DNA of 64,000 bases from a virus. The stretch spans positions 1-64,000 of the IMG/VR virus record IMGVR_UViG_3300042339_000788. One strand, given 5' to 3'. The notes under the pieces were generated by a model. It was not told the DNA's origin and did not search any database. It saw nothing but the letters and a program-made list of their open reading frames with translations. Numbering within the stretch: position 1 is the first letter of the stretch; every line of letters begins with the position of its first letter. Positions 14,925 through 22,549 of the stretch are shown piece after piece. Position numbers and translations under genes: made by a program.

Positions 14925-14956
14925 TTATGCACAATATATCCCCTCTTTTATGCACA
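14925..14956 (+). other. Two DnaA-box-like sites TTATGCACA
   Basis: TTATGCACA at 14925-14933 and 14948-14956, a 23-bp repeat, embedded in the 12-mer TTTATGCACAAT. Both fit the TTATnCACA DnaA-box consensus. The phage encodes a DnaA domain IV-like protein at 32752-33168. Confidence 0.6.
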
Positions 14957-14996
14957 ATTAAATCGGCCCGTAATACACCGGACGCGCGCAAGCAGG

Positions 14997-15030
14997 CGAG
15001 CCCTCGATCCCCTTTATGGGAGAGGGCGAG
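14997..15030 (+). repeat. CGAG-bracketed hairpin, unit 4
   Basis: CGAG (14997-15000), CCCTC, then an inner TCCC/GGGA stem, GAGGG, CGAG (15027-15030). A 5-bp outer and 4-bp inner stem separated by a small asymmetric loop. Confidence 0.8.
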
Positions 15031-15158
15031 ATCATATAAAACTGTTTAAATTCCAAATTATTTTTTTTGTGGGTCGTGAGTCACACAAGGTACACTTCCT
15101 GGAGAGTTCCCACTTATCCCCATTTTCTCCCACTTTTTGCGATTGTAATACAGCTAGC

Positions 15159-15182
15159 CAAAAAAAGTGCCCCTAGTGGGGC
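15159..15182 (-). terminator. Minus-strand intrinsic terminator
   Basis: GCCCC (15169-15173), loop, GGGGC (15178-15182). On the minus strand the stem is followed by AC and then T7-8 (15166-15159). It would stop leftward transcripts from the HNH genes. Confidence 0.75.
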
Positions 15183-15350
15183 TTGTATCGCTATAAAATC
15201 AGCTACGATGGAATCAGTACCTAAAATGGCAGTATTATACACATATATTTGCATAAATATGGACTTTTTGGCATGTTTCTATTGTGCAGATTTTAGACCA
15301 TTTATTGTGCCAAATCCGGAAGTAAAAACGCGCCAAACCAGGAAGTTAGT

Positions 15351-15401
15351 GTTCACAAAATACTGTTGTTCACGGATCGTGAACAGAGAACAAACGTGAA
15401 C
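15351..15401. promoter_or_regulatory. Nested GTTCACG palindrome
   Basis: GTTCAC at 15351-15356 and GTTCACG at 15368-15374, then CGTGAAC at 15378-15384 and 15395-15401. All four half-sites are symmetric about 15376, with a 17-bp step on each side. The inner pair is a perfect 7-bp inverted repeat around GAT. Likely a protein binding site for a dimer or tetramer. Confidence 0.7.
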
Positions 15402-15409
15402 ATATAGGG

Positions 15410-15431
15410 CTCGCAATCTCTCGATTGCTCG
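15410..15431 (+). repeat. CTCG-bracketed hairpin, unit 5
   Basis: CTCG (15410-15413), CAATC, loop TCTC, GATTG, CTCG (15428-15431). A short CTGC-GAA-GCAG hairpin follows directly (15432-15442). Confidence 0.8.
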
Positions 15432-15449
15432 CTGCGAAGCAGGTAGTAT

Positions 15450-15481
15450 GATCGCCCCTTCGCATAAAGTGCTTAGGGGCT
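15450..15481. repeat. 32-bp hairpin element, copy A (copy B at 27207)
   Basis: 29 of 32 bases match 27207-27238. Outer stem GCCCCT/AGGGGC, inner stem GCA/TGC around TAAAG. The C-G pair fifth in the outer stem is T-A in copy B, a compensatory change. It lies 12 bp downstream of the HNH gene stop on the minus strand. Confidence 0.75.
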
Positions 15482-15492
15482 TTAACAATATA

Positions 15493-16032
15493 CTATATAA
15501 ATTTAAAGATATAACCTTTAAATGATTTTACATCTCCCCTTAAAACCTTTCTAATTCTTTGACTATTTTTTCTTAAAGCAACATTTTTAAGATCGGGGTA
15601 AAAATACCTTGTAGCTTCATTTACTGAATTAAAGGTTTTTGTTTCATTTGTTTTTTTATTAACCATAAGGACAGGTTTATCGAGTCTACCTAAAGAAACC
15701 CCAACAGTATCGATATAGTGTTTAATATTCTCATCTCCTGTGACCCATTCAAGATTCTCTATTCGATTATCATTTTTAATCAAATTAATATGATTTACTT
15801 CTGGTTTATTTTCTGTATTAGGAATAAATGCAGTTGCAATTAATCTATGTATAAAATGTCTTTTTCTTTTATAACCATTTTGCAACGTAACATTAATATA
15901 ACCTTTATTTGTTTTTAATGGTGTGAGTAATCTATTTCTATGTTTAGAATATACCTCACCATTCATACTTACAAAATAAACTCCGTCATATCCAGGAATT
16001 TCTTTCCATATTGATTCATTACTTAAATCCAT
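15493..16032 (-). CDS. HNH homing endonuclease (NUMOD4 + HNH_3)
   Basis: A 179-residue protein. Residues 8-30 (WKEIPGYDGVYFVSMNGEVY) are a NUMOD4 DNA-binding motif. Residues about 60-100 carry the HNH core (HRLIATAF, VNHINLIKNDNRIENLEWVT). A NUMOD1-type segment (TFNSVNEATRYF) and a basic end follow. Such free-standing enzymes cut a specific site and spread by repair-driven copying. It overlaps the next HNH gene upstream by 14 bp and is the most distal gene of the leftward block. Confidence 0.9.
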   Translation of the reverse strand: MDLSNESIWKEIPGYDGVYFVSMNGEVYSKHRNRLLTPLKTNKGYINVTLQNGYKRKRHFIHRLIATAFIPNTENKPEVNHINLIKNDNRIENLEWVTGDENIKHYIDTVGVSLGRLDKPVLMVNKKTNETKTFNSVNEATRYFYPDLKNVALRKNSQRIRKVLRGDVKSFKGYIFKFI

Positions 16033-16324
16033 TATTTTTCTTTTTTACAGGTTTTCTGGTGGCTTTCCTTAATTCTTGTACCGACTCATAAACCATTTGA
16101 TGTTTTATGTTATAATGTTCTATCTTGTGACAGGTTTCGCATAGGGTATATAAAGCTTTATTATCATATTCCCATGGCATTCTACCTTTGATATAATATC
16201 CATGATGTACATGTAGAATCTTATTATTTCTTTTACACCCCCGACATGTGAATTTATCCTTCCGTTTTACCTCATAGGCTTTAGCTTTCCATCTAGGGTC
16301 TTGTAGGAGTTCCTTATAAACCAT
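16019..16324 (-). CDS. HNH endonuclease, 101 aa
   Basis: A compact HNH nuclease: CRGCKRN (zinc Cys pair), then HVHHGYYIKGRMPWEYDN and a second Cys pair in LCETCHKIEH. The Cys4 zinc ribbon with an HH/N/H core is typical of phage HNH proteins next to packaging genes or acting alone. Basic ends suggest DNA binding. It is coupled to the genes on both sides by short overlaps. Confidence 0.85.
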   Translation of the reverse strand: MVYKELLQDPRWKAKAYEVKRKDKFTCRGCKRNNKILHVHHGYYIKGRMPWEYDNKALYTLCETCHKIEHYNIKHQMVYESVQELRKATRKPVKKKNNGFK

Positions 16325-16823
16325 ATTTCTTTGCTTTTACCTCCAGTTTGTCTTCATCTGGAACATTATAGTCTGGATGGAGTTCTTCAATAACCACATA
16401 GGTATCATAGAGGTCATATATGAATTTAAAGTATTGTCTCATGGTAACCTCACGATTATGTTTTAGTTCTTTAACTTTCTTCCTTACCTTTCTGCCTTTG
16501 ATCTCATATATTTTATCAGAAAAGAATTCTTTATAGTTATCCCATACTTTATGGATATCTTTTTGTAATCTTGTTGGGGTTATTGGCATCCAATCTATTG
16601 CAGTACCGTTGCATCTTGGGGCGTGGGCGCATGAGATATAATCAATATGGTGGCCAGGGATTCTAACCACCTTATAGTTTCTTACCGAATATATGCTTCC
16701 GCAGTGCAAGCATTTAACTTTGGTATCCATTTTTGGTGGTGCGCCTTTTGGATAGTTATCTATAAGATATTTTTCCCTATCTTTAATATGGACCAAATGT
16801 CTGTTATCCTCATATATTTCCAT
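16314..16823 (-). CDS. Putative zinc-binding protein, 169 aa
   Basis: Contains CLHCGSIYSVRNYK and, about 30 residues later, CAHAPRCNG, a likely Cys4 zinc site in the N-terminal half. The C-terminal half is helical and highly charged. This arrangement suggests a nucleic-acid-binding protein (inference). The stop overlaps the HNH gene at 16324 by 11 bp. Confidence 0.7.
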   Translation of the reverse strand: MEIYEDNRHLVHIKDREKYLIDNYPKGAPPKMDTKVKCLHCGSIYSVRNYKVVRIPGHHIDYISCAHAPRCNGTAIDWMPITPTRLQKDIHKVWDNYKEFFSDKIYEIKGRKVRKKVKELKHNREVTMRQYFKFIYDLYDTYVVIEELHPDYNVPDEDKLEVKAKKYGL

Positions 16824-16839
16824 AATGAATTTGTTTTAT

Positions 16840-17292
16840 TTATTCCCCTGTAAACGTTCCATCCGACTGAAGATACACCCCTTCTGACATATAAACCCCT
16901 TCTCCGTAATCGTCTGATGATAATTCTCTATACAGCTCAGCCATAGATTCTCTAGCCTGTTCTTCATTGTATTCGTCAATAATATTTTTATCTTTATCTG
17001 ATAATAAGGTATAGATCTTATCTAACATCTCGCATGAATTATCCATGAAGATTTGCTCATATTCCATTAAATCTAGATCTATTGCGGATTGGTGGTTAAA
17101 CCAATGATCTTCTGGGAGTTTCTTTTTGGGGTAGTTACTAAAATCTAGAACCATATTGGCCATCATTGCTTTGGATTTTTTAATCATCCTCCTATTCAAT
17201 TCTAACCATAGATCCGCATTTACTTTTGAGTAATAAGTGACTTTTTTCATTTTTTTTATGTTATTTCTTCTATTGTTACCTTGTTCTTTCAT
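16840..17292 (-). CDS. Hypothetical protein, 150 aa
   Basis: Basic N-terminus (MKEQGNNRRNNIKKMKKV), acidic helical C-terminal half. An internal ATG at 17250 (MKKVTYYSKVNADLWLEL) is an alternative start. No family recognised. Co-directional with the genes downstream at a 16-bp gap. Confidence 0.65.
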   Translation of the reverse strand: MKEQGNNRRNNIKKMKKVTYYSKVNADLWLELNRRMIKKSKAMMANMVLDFSNYPKKKLPEDHWFNHQSAIDLDLMEYEQIFMDNSCEMLDKIYTLLSDKDKNIIDEYNEEQARESMAELYRELSSDDYGEGVYMSEGVYLQSDGTFTGE

Positions 17293-17324
17293 TGTTGCCC
17301 ATCTACAGTTAGATGGTTTTCATT

Positions 17325-17546
17325 TTAAATGTTTCTCCATAACCAAAATAAGAATTTATTTTCTCTACGTTTCTTATTTGGTTTATTTTGTTCTTTGATA
17401 AGTTGTTCGTGGCTTAAATAGCTGTTTCTCTCATTATGCTTATTCAACGATGTATTATGTTTTCTCATAACGCTTCCACCAATGTGCATGTAAGGATTGC
17501 ACGATGTGATTGATATTGTTATTAATAATATTATAATCTTTCTCAT
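17325..17546 (-). CDS. Small lipoprotein, 73 aa
   Basis: MRKIIILLITISITSCNPYM is a lipoprotein signal with lipobox ITSC (Cys16). The mature part is about 57 residues, basic, ending in a Trp/Phe-rich FLFWLWRN segment. It could anchor in the host envelope (for example exclusion or lysis), but nothing specific can be assigned. Confidence 0.7.
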   Translation of the reverse strand: MRKIIILLITISITSCNPYMHIGGSVMRKHNTSLNKHNERNSYLSHEQLIKEQNKPNKKRRENKFLFWLWRNI

Positions 17547-17601
17547 AATGTATTGATTTAAGATTTATAATGCTAATATACAGAATTAATTCCATATTTC
17601 C

Positions 17602-17631
17602 AAAAAAATCCCCGGAGTTAGTTTTCCGGGG
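17602..17631 (-). terminator. Minus-strand intrinsic terminator
   Basis: CCCCGGA (17610-17616) pairs with TCCGGGG (17625-17631). On the minus strand the stem is followed by seven T (17608-17602). It ends the transcript of the gene at 17656-19155. Confidence 0.85.
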
Positions 17632-17655
17632 GTTTCTTTATTATATAGATTAAAA

Positions 17656-19155
17656 CTAGTACTTCGTGAATCTATTAAATTGCTCAGATAGTTCCTCTTT
17701 TAATTTCTTTGGTGGGGTCGGCTTAGATAATCTACCTAAGAGCGTGGACTTTATTCCATTATACTCTTCGTGATTCTTTACATCCGCGATAAAGGTAAAC
17801 ATATCCCCTTTATTATACTCACCATATAATTCTTCAGTTCCTTCTGCAGTTCTAAATGCTGAATTAAGCTCTCCGAACTTCTTTACCTTATTACCAAGTG
17901 AATCTTCGAATGACCAGATATGCCCCATACCAAACTGACTTTGAAATGATTTATGATTCAATAATTTTAAATCAGTGAATAATAACTTTTCGCCAACAGT
18001 TCCGATATACTCATTAGACTTTTCAGCTCTGGTTAAACCTTCAGTATATTCATGAACAGCATAAATAAGTTTGCTGCAATCAATTACTCTGAATTCACCA
18101 GAGGATAAGATATCTTTAACTGATTGTAAGAACTCACCGAAACCACTACTTGGATCTTTAATTTCAACGCTTTCCCAATATGTTTTAACCTTTTCAGTTA
18201 AATCATTAACAGGTTTGAATTTTTTCATCTCATCCTCGGAAAATAATATATCTTCACATAGATCAGCGGTTGCTTTTCCTTTATTTGTTCTATGGTATTC
18301 TTGTCTAGATCCCCAGCCACTTCCAGTGCTAATATATTCGCCTTCCTTTTTAACATAACCCCTTGAATCCAATGCAAACTTAACAACAGCCATAGCCAAA
18401 GGAATTGGGACAGCAGTTAATAGTGGAGAAATTCCACGACGGCCACCACCTGATGGTTCATCATCAGGATCAAAATCAAAACCTGCATCCATTCTTTCAT
18501 AGAATGCTATGGCAGCAATAAACTTGGCTGGATTAATACCAAATACTTTTTTAACACAATCCCCACCGAATCTCTTGATCTCTCCGGTTGCTGTATCTTT
18601 TACAAGATAACTTTTTCCTCTATATCTATTAACATTACAAAGATGACACTCACTAGACGGTGTCAACATCTCAGATGGAACCGGCTCGTCACCAATCCTT
18701 ACACTACCGCCAGTTGTATTGTCCACAATGGCCAAGACATCCAATCCTTGTAGTTTGAAAATATTTTCCACAGTTACAGTTACAGGAATAAGATCAACAT
18801 AATAACTGTACGTGCCCCAGATATCGTTCCAACCGAAACCCGCACGTTTTTTCTCACCAACATTAATGATTGGCTCCGGAACTTTATACTTCTTGCTCAT
18901 CTTTTTGATGGTCTCGATGGCTTGTCTCAATGAAGACTCACTGGACACCCTGAATTTGTATTCAGTTCTAACTGTATTTTTTGGGATGCTAAGACTATCG
19001 TCGTCCTGATTTACATCAGTAGATTCTATTTCTCTTTCAAGATCATTAATTACTTGTACATCCTTTTCGGATTGAACGGGTTCGCCCATTTCATCATTCT
19101 CTAAGATATTGGAAATCAGGTCTTTGTTTTCTTTTAAAATGTCAATTAATTTCAT
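17656..19155 (-). CDS. Large phage protein with CHLC...C zinc-like motif, 499 aa
   Basis: Residues 1-30 (MKLIDILKENKDLISNILEN) are an amphipathic leader. Around 170-205, ECHLCNVNRYRGKSYLVKD followed by RFGGDCVKKVFG is a treble-clef-like Cys motif seen in many phage and plasmid proteins. A Gly-rich linker follows, then a C-terminal domain with FTFIADVKNHEEYNGIKST, an OB-like strand pattern. Function unknown. I choose the ATG at 19155 over 19161 because the AATATTTAT element overlaps the latter and lies 4 bp before the former, as in related genes. Confidence 0.8.
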   Translation of the reverse strand: MKLIDILKENKDLISNILENDEMGEPVQSEKDVQVINDLEREIESTDVNQDDDSLSIPKNTVRTEYKFRVSSESSLRQAIETIKKMSKKYKVPEPIINVGEKKRAGFGWNDIWGTYSYYVDLIPVTVTVENIFKLQGLDVLAIVDNTTGGSVRIGDEPVPSEMLTPSSECHLCNVNRYRGKSYLVKDTATGEIKRFGGDCVKKVFGINPAKFIAAIAFYERMDAGFDFDPDDEPSGGGRRGISPLLTAVPIPLAMAVVKFALDSRGYVKKEGEYISTGSGWGSRQEYHRTNKGKATADLCEDILFSEDEMKKFKPVNDLTEKVKTYWESVEIKDPSSGFGEFLQSVKDILSSGEFRVIDCSKLIYAVHEYTEGLTRAEKSNEYIGTVGEKLLFTDLKLLNHKSFQSQFGMGHIWSFEDSLGNKVKKFGELNSAFRTAEGTEELYGEYNKGDMFTFIADVKNHEEYNGIKSTLLGRLSKPTPPKKLKEELSEQFNRFTKY

Positions 19156-19159
19156 ATCC

Positions 19160-19168
19160 ATAAATATT
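19160..19168 (-). promoter_or_regulatory. Start-proximal AATATTTAT element
   Basis: Reads AATATTTAT on the minus strand, 4 bp before the ATG at 19155. Confidence 0.5.
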
Positions 19169-19211
19169 ATCGTTTATGATACAAATAAAAAGAATAATAT
19201 TGGGATTACCA

Positions 19212-19246
19212 AAAAAAAATCACACCACATATATGATGAGGGTGTG
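19212..19246 (-). terminator. Minus-strand intrinsic terminator
   Basis: CACACC (19221-19226) pairs with GGTGTG (19241-19246). On the minus strand nine T follow (19219-19211). It is 10 bp after the stop of the gene at 19257. Confidence 0.75.
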
Positions 19247-19256
19247 CGTTAGTATT

Positions 19257-19475
19257 TTAAAAGAATGAATCTGGATACCAATCATCTAGTTGACGTCTAT
19301 TATCTGTTATCTCTATATGGGTTTTTATAACATCTTCTGTTATGTCATCCTCATTCATTACCCTTAATGCTTTACCATTGAATATAGGTGAGATCACCTT
19401 ATGATATATTATTTCTCCTTCTGGATCAAGGATGGTTTCAATTAATACTTTGTAGTGGCCTATTATTTTCTCCAT
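19257..19475 (-). CDS. Hypothetical protein, 72 aa
   Basis: Starts MEKIIGHYKVLIETILDPEG; beta-rich first half, acidic second half. No family recognised. It is 11 bp downstream of the radical SAM gene and followed by a terminator, so it is the last gene of that operon. Confidence 0.7.
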   Translation of the reverse strand: MEKIIGHYKVLIETILDPEGEIIYHKVISPIFNGKALRVMNEDDITEDVIKTHIEITDNRRQLDDWYPDSFF

Positions 19476-19486
19476 AGTAATTTTTG

Positions 19487-21625
19487 TTATATTAATTTTT
19501 TTGGTTGATAATCAAAGTCAATTGGTTTATGGTTTTTGTTTCCCCAGTATCCATTTCCTTCCCATTGGTATTGGAAGCTAAGGTCTAGTTCTGAGTTAAG
19601 TCTTCTTTCTTCTGCCATTAACATATCAAATTCTTCATGTGATCTACCATTTTCTCCCCAGATTGGTTTTGCGTGTACTCTTGCTCGTACGGCCGCGTTT
19701 ACCTTTATATGAGAAAAATCTACGGTTTTAAATGGCGTTTGTTTTTCAATATTAGATTCCGGTTGTTTAAAATTAAAATCACATTTATATTTCCAGTTTC
19801 CATCTCTATCTATAATAAACTTATGGTTGGCCCAGAATGGCCCCACGTTTCTTTCTCCGAATTCAACCAGATCCAATTGTTGATCAAACTTTATATCCAA
19901 TGAGAATCCACCTCTGGTTCTCCATAACATTCTGAATAGTACAAACATTTCATTTACCAGAGTATTTGCAAATGGGTGCATGTTTGGTTGTATAATCCGG
20001 TAGTCAAACTGCTCGTATTCAATTTCATTTAATGTGGATCGATCAAAAATGTTTAATACATAGTGATCTCTTATTAGGTTTGGTCTATGTGGAACATGTA
20101 CATGATTAATGGTTACTAAGTTTTGTAAGAATATGGCAAATGATTTGATTCTACATAGCACGTGTATCTTTGTTAACCTAAAGTCTTTGGTCATCCATTG
20201 ATCCATGAAGAAGTGTGGTGATACCCCATATCTATCAGGATTTTGACCAACCACCGTATTCATCCCCATACCGAATCCAAATCCCGCAGCTATTGTTAAT
20301 ATGTTTTGATTTCTATTTCTCCATATGAATGTTAGCGTGTCCGAGAAGTCTTGGTAGTCTTCAGTTGGGAATCCAACAATCCAATTGGTAAACGCGCTTA
20401 TACCGACAATCCTTCCAGATTCCATGTTCTGTTCCATCTCCAGTATGGTTACGCCCTTGGCCATATCATTCAATACTTTCTGGCTTCCCGATTCAATTCC
20501 ATAGTTAAGTGCCTCACAACCAGAACCCCTTAGATCCCAATAGAAATCCAGATCCATTCTTCCATCACATCTACAATACCCGGTCCAATGTAATTTTATA
20601 TCCTTTGCGATGATGGCCTTGCAGAACGCCCTTAGTTCAGAAAGATTTCCATTTACCAAGCTATCAATAAACCATACAACATCCGTACCTTTGCTATAAT
20701 ATAAATGTTCAATCTCCGCTAGTGCATCTGTGGCCATCCTTTGTCTATACTTCCAGAAGTGTGTCTCCTCACAGAATGTACATTTGGCAACACAACCTCT
20801 GCTGAACTCGGTATTGATTCCATTTGGATAAACATATTCATTAAAATCAAAATCGCTGTAGTCAGGTAGCGGAAGATTATTTAAATCCAACCTTTGCTTT
20901 TCTGGTTGTGATAGTATTTGAATTTCATTATGCACAACACCATTCTCCACCTCATCTAATATCTGTAACAATATGGCTTCGCCCTCACCAATGACAGAGT
21001 AATCAATTAAACCTTTTGGATAGTCATCTTTAAATTGATGTATTCTTAATACCGCATTGGGACCGCCGATAGCGATCTTAATGTTTGGCATAAGTCTTTT
21101 TAATTCGGTGGCCACCCATTTAACTGGCTCCTCATTGCAATAGTACATGGTAAACCCAACCACATCCGGCTTCCAATCAACAATCTGTTGGATATACTGT
21201 CGAAGCACCGGCTCAATATGCGGATGCAACTCCGTATAATATGTTTTCTCTAACCATTTCCATTCCTTTGCCCCATCCCATGGATCAAAATCAATCTTAT
21301 TTTCTCTAATTAATTCTCTAAAAACATTATGTATCTTTATATTTAAATCCAAGCATTTGGTTTCATATCCGGAATGCTTTGCAACGGAAGCCAATCTCGC
21401 CGTGTTGAATGGTGGGAAATTTGGGGACCACTCCGGTAATAACATTAAAAACAATCTTGTTTTCTTTGTTGCTGGAATGATATCAATGGTGGTTAGATTA
21501 CCTTGCACCTTGTTCTTTGCAAAGGGAGCAATCGCTTCCATCATCGCCACATGTTTGTCCTCCGAATCTGGGGTTTTTATTCTTGGCTTGGCCTCGTCTT
21601 TTTTGAAATTATATAAATCGCTCAT
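19487..21625 (-). CDS. B12-binding-domain radical SAM protein, 712 aa
   Basis: Residues about 55-245 form a cobalamin-binding-like Rossmann domain (FLMLLPEWSPNFPPFNTARL, VVGFTMYY, IAIGGPNA, DYSVIGEGEA). It lacks a clear DxHxxG cobalt-ligand motif. The radical SAM domain begins near 270 with RGCVAKCTFC (Cys278, 282, 285), which binds the 4Fe-4S cluster and S-adenosylmethionine. A GIESGSQKVL segment also fits the family. The reaction cannot be told; B12 radical SAM enzymes often methylate or rearrange. Phage IscU/IscA at 46 kb could serve its cluster (inference). Confidence 0.9.
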   Translation of the reverse strand: MSDLYNFKKDEAKPRIKTPDSEDKHVAMMEAIAPFAKNKVQGNLTTIDIIPATKKTRLFLMLLPEWSPNFPPFNTARLASVAKHSGYETKCLDLNIKIHNVFRELIRENKIDFDPWDGAKEWKWLEKTYYTELHPHIEPVLRQYIQQIVDWKPDVVGFTMYYCNEEPVKWVATELKRLMPNIKIAIGGPNAVLRIHQFKDDYPKGLIDYSVIGEGEAILLQILDEVENGVVHNEIQILSQPEKQRLDLNNLPLPDYSDFDFNEYVYPNGINTEFSRGCVAKCTFCEETHFWKYRQRMATDALAEIEHLYYSKGTDVVWFIDSLVNGNLSELRAFCKAIIAKDIKLHWTGYCRCDGRMDLDFYWDLRGSGCEALNYGIESGSQKVLNDMAKGVTILEMEQNMESGRIVGISAFTNWIVGFPTEDYQDFSDTLTFIWRNRNQNILTIAAGFGFGMGMNTVVGQNPDRYGVSPHFFMDQWMTKDFRLTKIHVLCRIKSFAIFLQNLVTINHVHVPHRPNLIRDHYVLNIFDRSTLNEIEYEQFDYRIIQPNMHPFANTLVNEMFVLFRMLWRTRGGFSLDIKFDQQLDLVEFGERNVGPFWANHKFIIDRDGNWKYKCDFNFKQPESNIEKQTPFKTVDFSHIKVNAAVRARVHAKPIWGENGRSHEEFDMLMAEERRLNSELDLSFQYQWEGNGYWGNKNHKPIDFDYQPKKLI

Positions 21626-21643
21626 TAATATTTTTTAAGGGTA

Positions 21644-21808
21644 TTATTTATTTAAATTTTTTAATATTCTTATTTCCCTTTCTGTTTTAGTTATCTCATT
21701 CCTTATGTATCTACTTAAAGCATCTTCACTATATCTAATACTCATAGTTAATAAATCATTTAGATTTACTAACCGTGACTTCAATTCTATTATCACCTTT
21801 AAGCTCAT
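21644..21808 (-). CDS. Small coiled-coil protein, 54 aa
   Basis: ATG at 21808, stop at 21644. The protein (MSLKVIIELKSRLVNLNDLL) is a basic, Leu/Ile-rich, probably coiled-coil helix. It fills the gap between two larger leftward genes with tight spacing. No family recognised. Confidence 0.6.
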   Translation of the reverse strand: MSLKVIIELKSRLVNLNDLLTMSIRYSEDALSRYIRNEITKTEREIRILKNLNK

Positions 21809-21818
21809 CGTTTTTTTG

Positions 21819-22139
21819 TTATTTTAATCTATAATAGATATCCAATAATATTTTATATAACCATTGCGGTTTTCTATAATAAAATCCTTTGGATCTATTC
21901 TTGGGGTACCAACTCCAATGATACCCTATACATATTTCAAACCAAAGTTGTTTAAGCTTCCATTTTCTTTCCCCATTCTTATTTAGATGAATCAAAAATA
22001 AATGATCCGTTCCTTCTTTTCTTCTAAAGTAATATAGTTTACCCAAGTAATAACATGAGCCCTCTAATGGCTCATCATAGTAATTTGAGACGAATCTATA
22101 ATCAACTTGTGTATCTTTAACTAATTCTATCTGTGACAT
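21819..22139 (-). CDS. Basic hypothetical protein, 106 aa
   Basis: Starts MSQIELVKDTQVDYRFVSNY; rich in Tyr, Trp and Lys, especially in the C-terminal half. No family recognised. It is 4 bp from its upstream neighbour, so co-transcribed. Confidence 0.65.
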   Translation of the reverse strand: MSQIELVKDTQVDYRFVSNYYDEPLEGSCYYLGKLYYFRRKEGTDHLFLIHLNKNGERKWKLKQLWFEICIGYHWSWYPKNRSKGFYYRKPQWLYKILLDIYYRLK

Positions 22140-22143
22140 AATC

Positions 22144-22332
22144 TTACTGTTTAATTCTCATACCATAATCATCAAACTCATTTTCTTCTGGTAACGATTC
22201 CATTTCTCTTTTGAAGATGTAGGAACCAACATCACATAGGATAAGTTCCCAACCCTCTTTACCCATTTGGGACAATAGAGCTTGATTAATATAATCCATT
22301 TTAGTGATCTGTTTGTATTCAAATAGTTTCAT
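22144..22332 (-). CDS. DUF4177-like small protein, 62 aa
   Basis: MKLFEYKQITKMDYINQALL, then MGKEGWELILCDVGSYIFKR, is the strand-helix-strand pattern of DUF4177-type proteins (the GxEGWEL core). The family is widespread in phages and bacteria; no function known. Acidic C-terminal tail. Confidence 0.7.
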   Translation of the reverse strand: MKLFEYKQITKMDYINQALLSQMGKEGWELILCDVGSYIFKREMESLPEENEFDDYGMRIKQ

Positions 22333-22333
22333 A

Positions 22334-22549
22334 TTATTTTATTTTTACGTTTCCGGTTATAGGGTCAATTGAAATTCTATCATTATCTTTAAAGTGATTT
22401 GCTATGTCTTGATACTTTGGGTCCGCGACCACCGATACCGTTAAACCAATGCACACATCTTTTTTATATAATGGTTCTAGTTTATAACTTCGTATCTTTA
22501 TTTTGAGTTCGTCTTCCAACATCTCCTTATCTATTATTATCTTAAGCAT
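22334..22549 (-). CDS. Hypothetical protein, 71 aa
   Basis: Starts MLKIIIDKEMLEDELKIKIR; alpha/beta, beta-rich at the end. No family recognised. Its ATG overlaps the stop of the upstream gene by one base. Confidence 0.65.
   Translation of the reverse strand: MLKIIIDKEMLEDELKIKIRSYKLEPLYKKDVCIGLTVSVVADPKYQDIANHFKDNDRISIDPITGNVKIK

Larger units (their letters stand above)
14666..15492. other. Gene-poor hub between facing terminators; candidate origin region
   Basis: About 830 bp between convergent gene blocks with no convincing gene. It holds five CTCG/CGAG-bracketed hairpins, five GTATGAC words (14698, 14754, 14770, 14847, 14908), two TTATGCACA sites, a nested GTTCACG palindrome and a hairpin shared with 27.2 kb. 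A plus-strand terminator (14707) and a minus-strand terminator (15182) insulate the centre. A 66-codon frame from the ATG at 14849 follows an AAATAAAACTAT leader (14824-14835), but most of it is built from the repeats; I do not call it a gene. Confidence 0.6.

Noticed and set aside
14849-15049. 66-codon frame after an AAATAAAACTAT leader
   Set aside because: Its sequence is largely made of hairpin unit 3, GTATGAC and TTATGCACA repeats; composition is not gene-like and the stop falls just past unit 4.
14670-15431. CRISPR array
   Set aside because: Spacing between hairpins varies from about 50 to 380 bp, repeats are short and unlike each other, and no cas gene is present.
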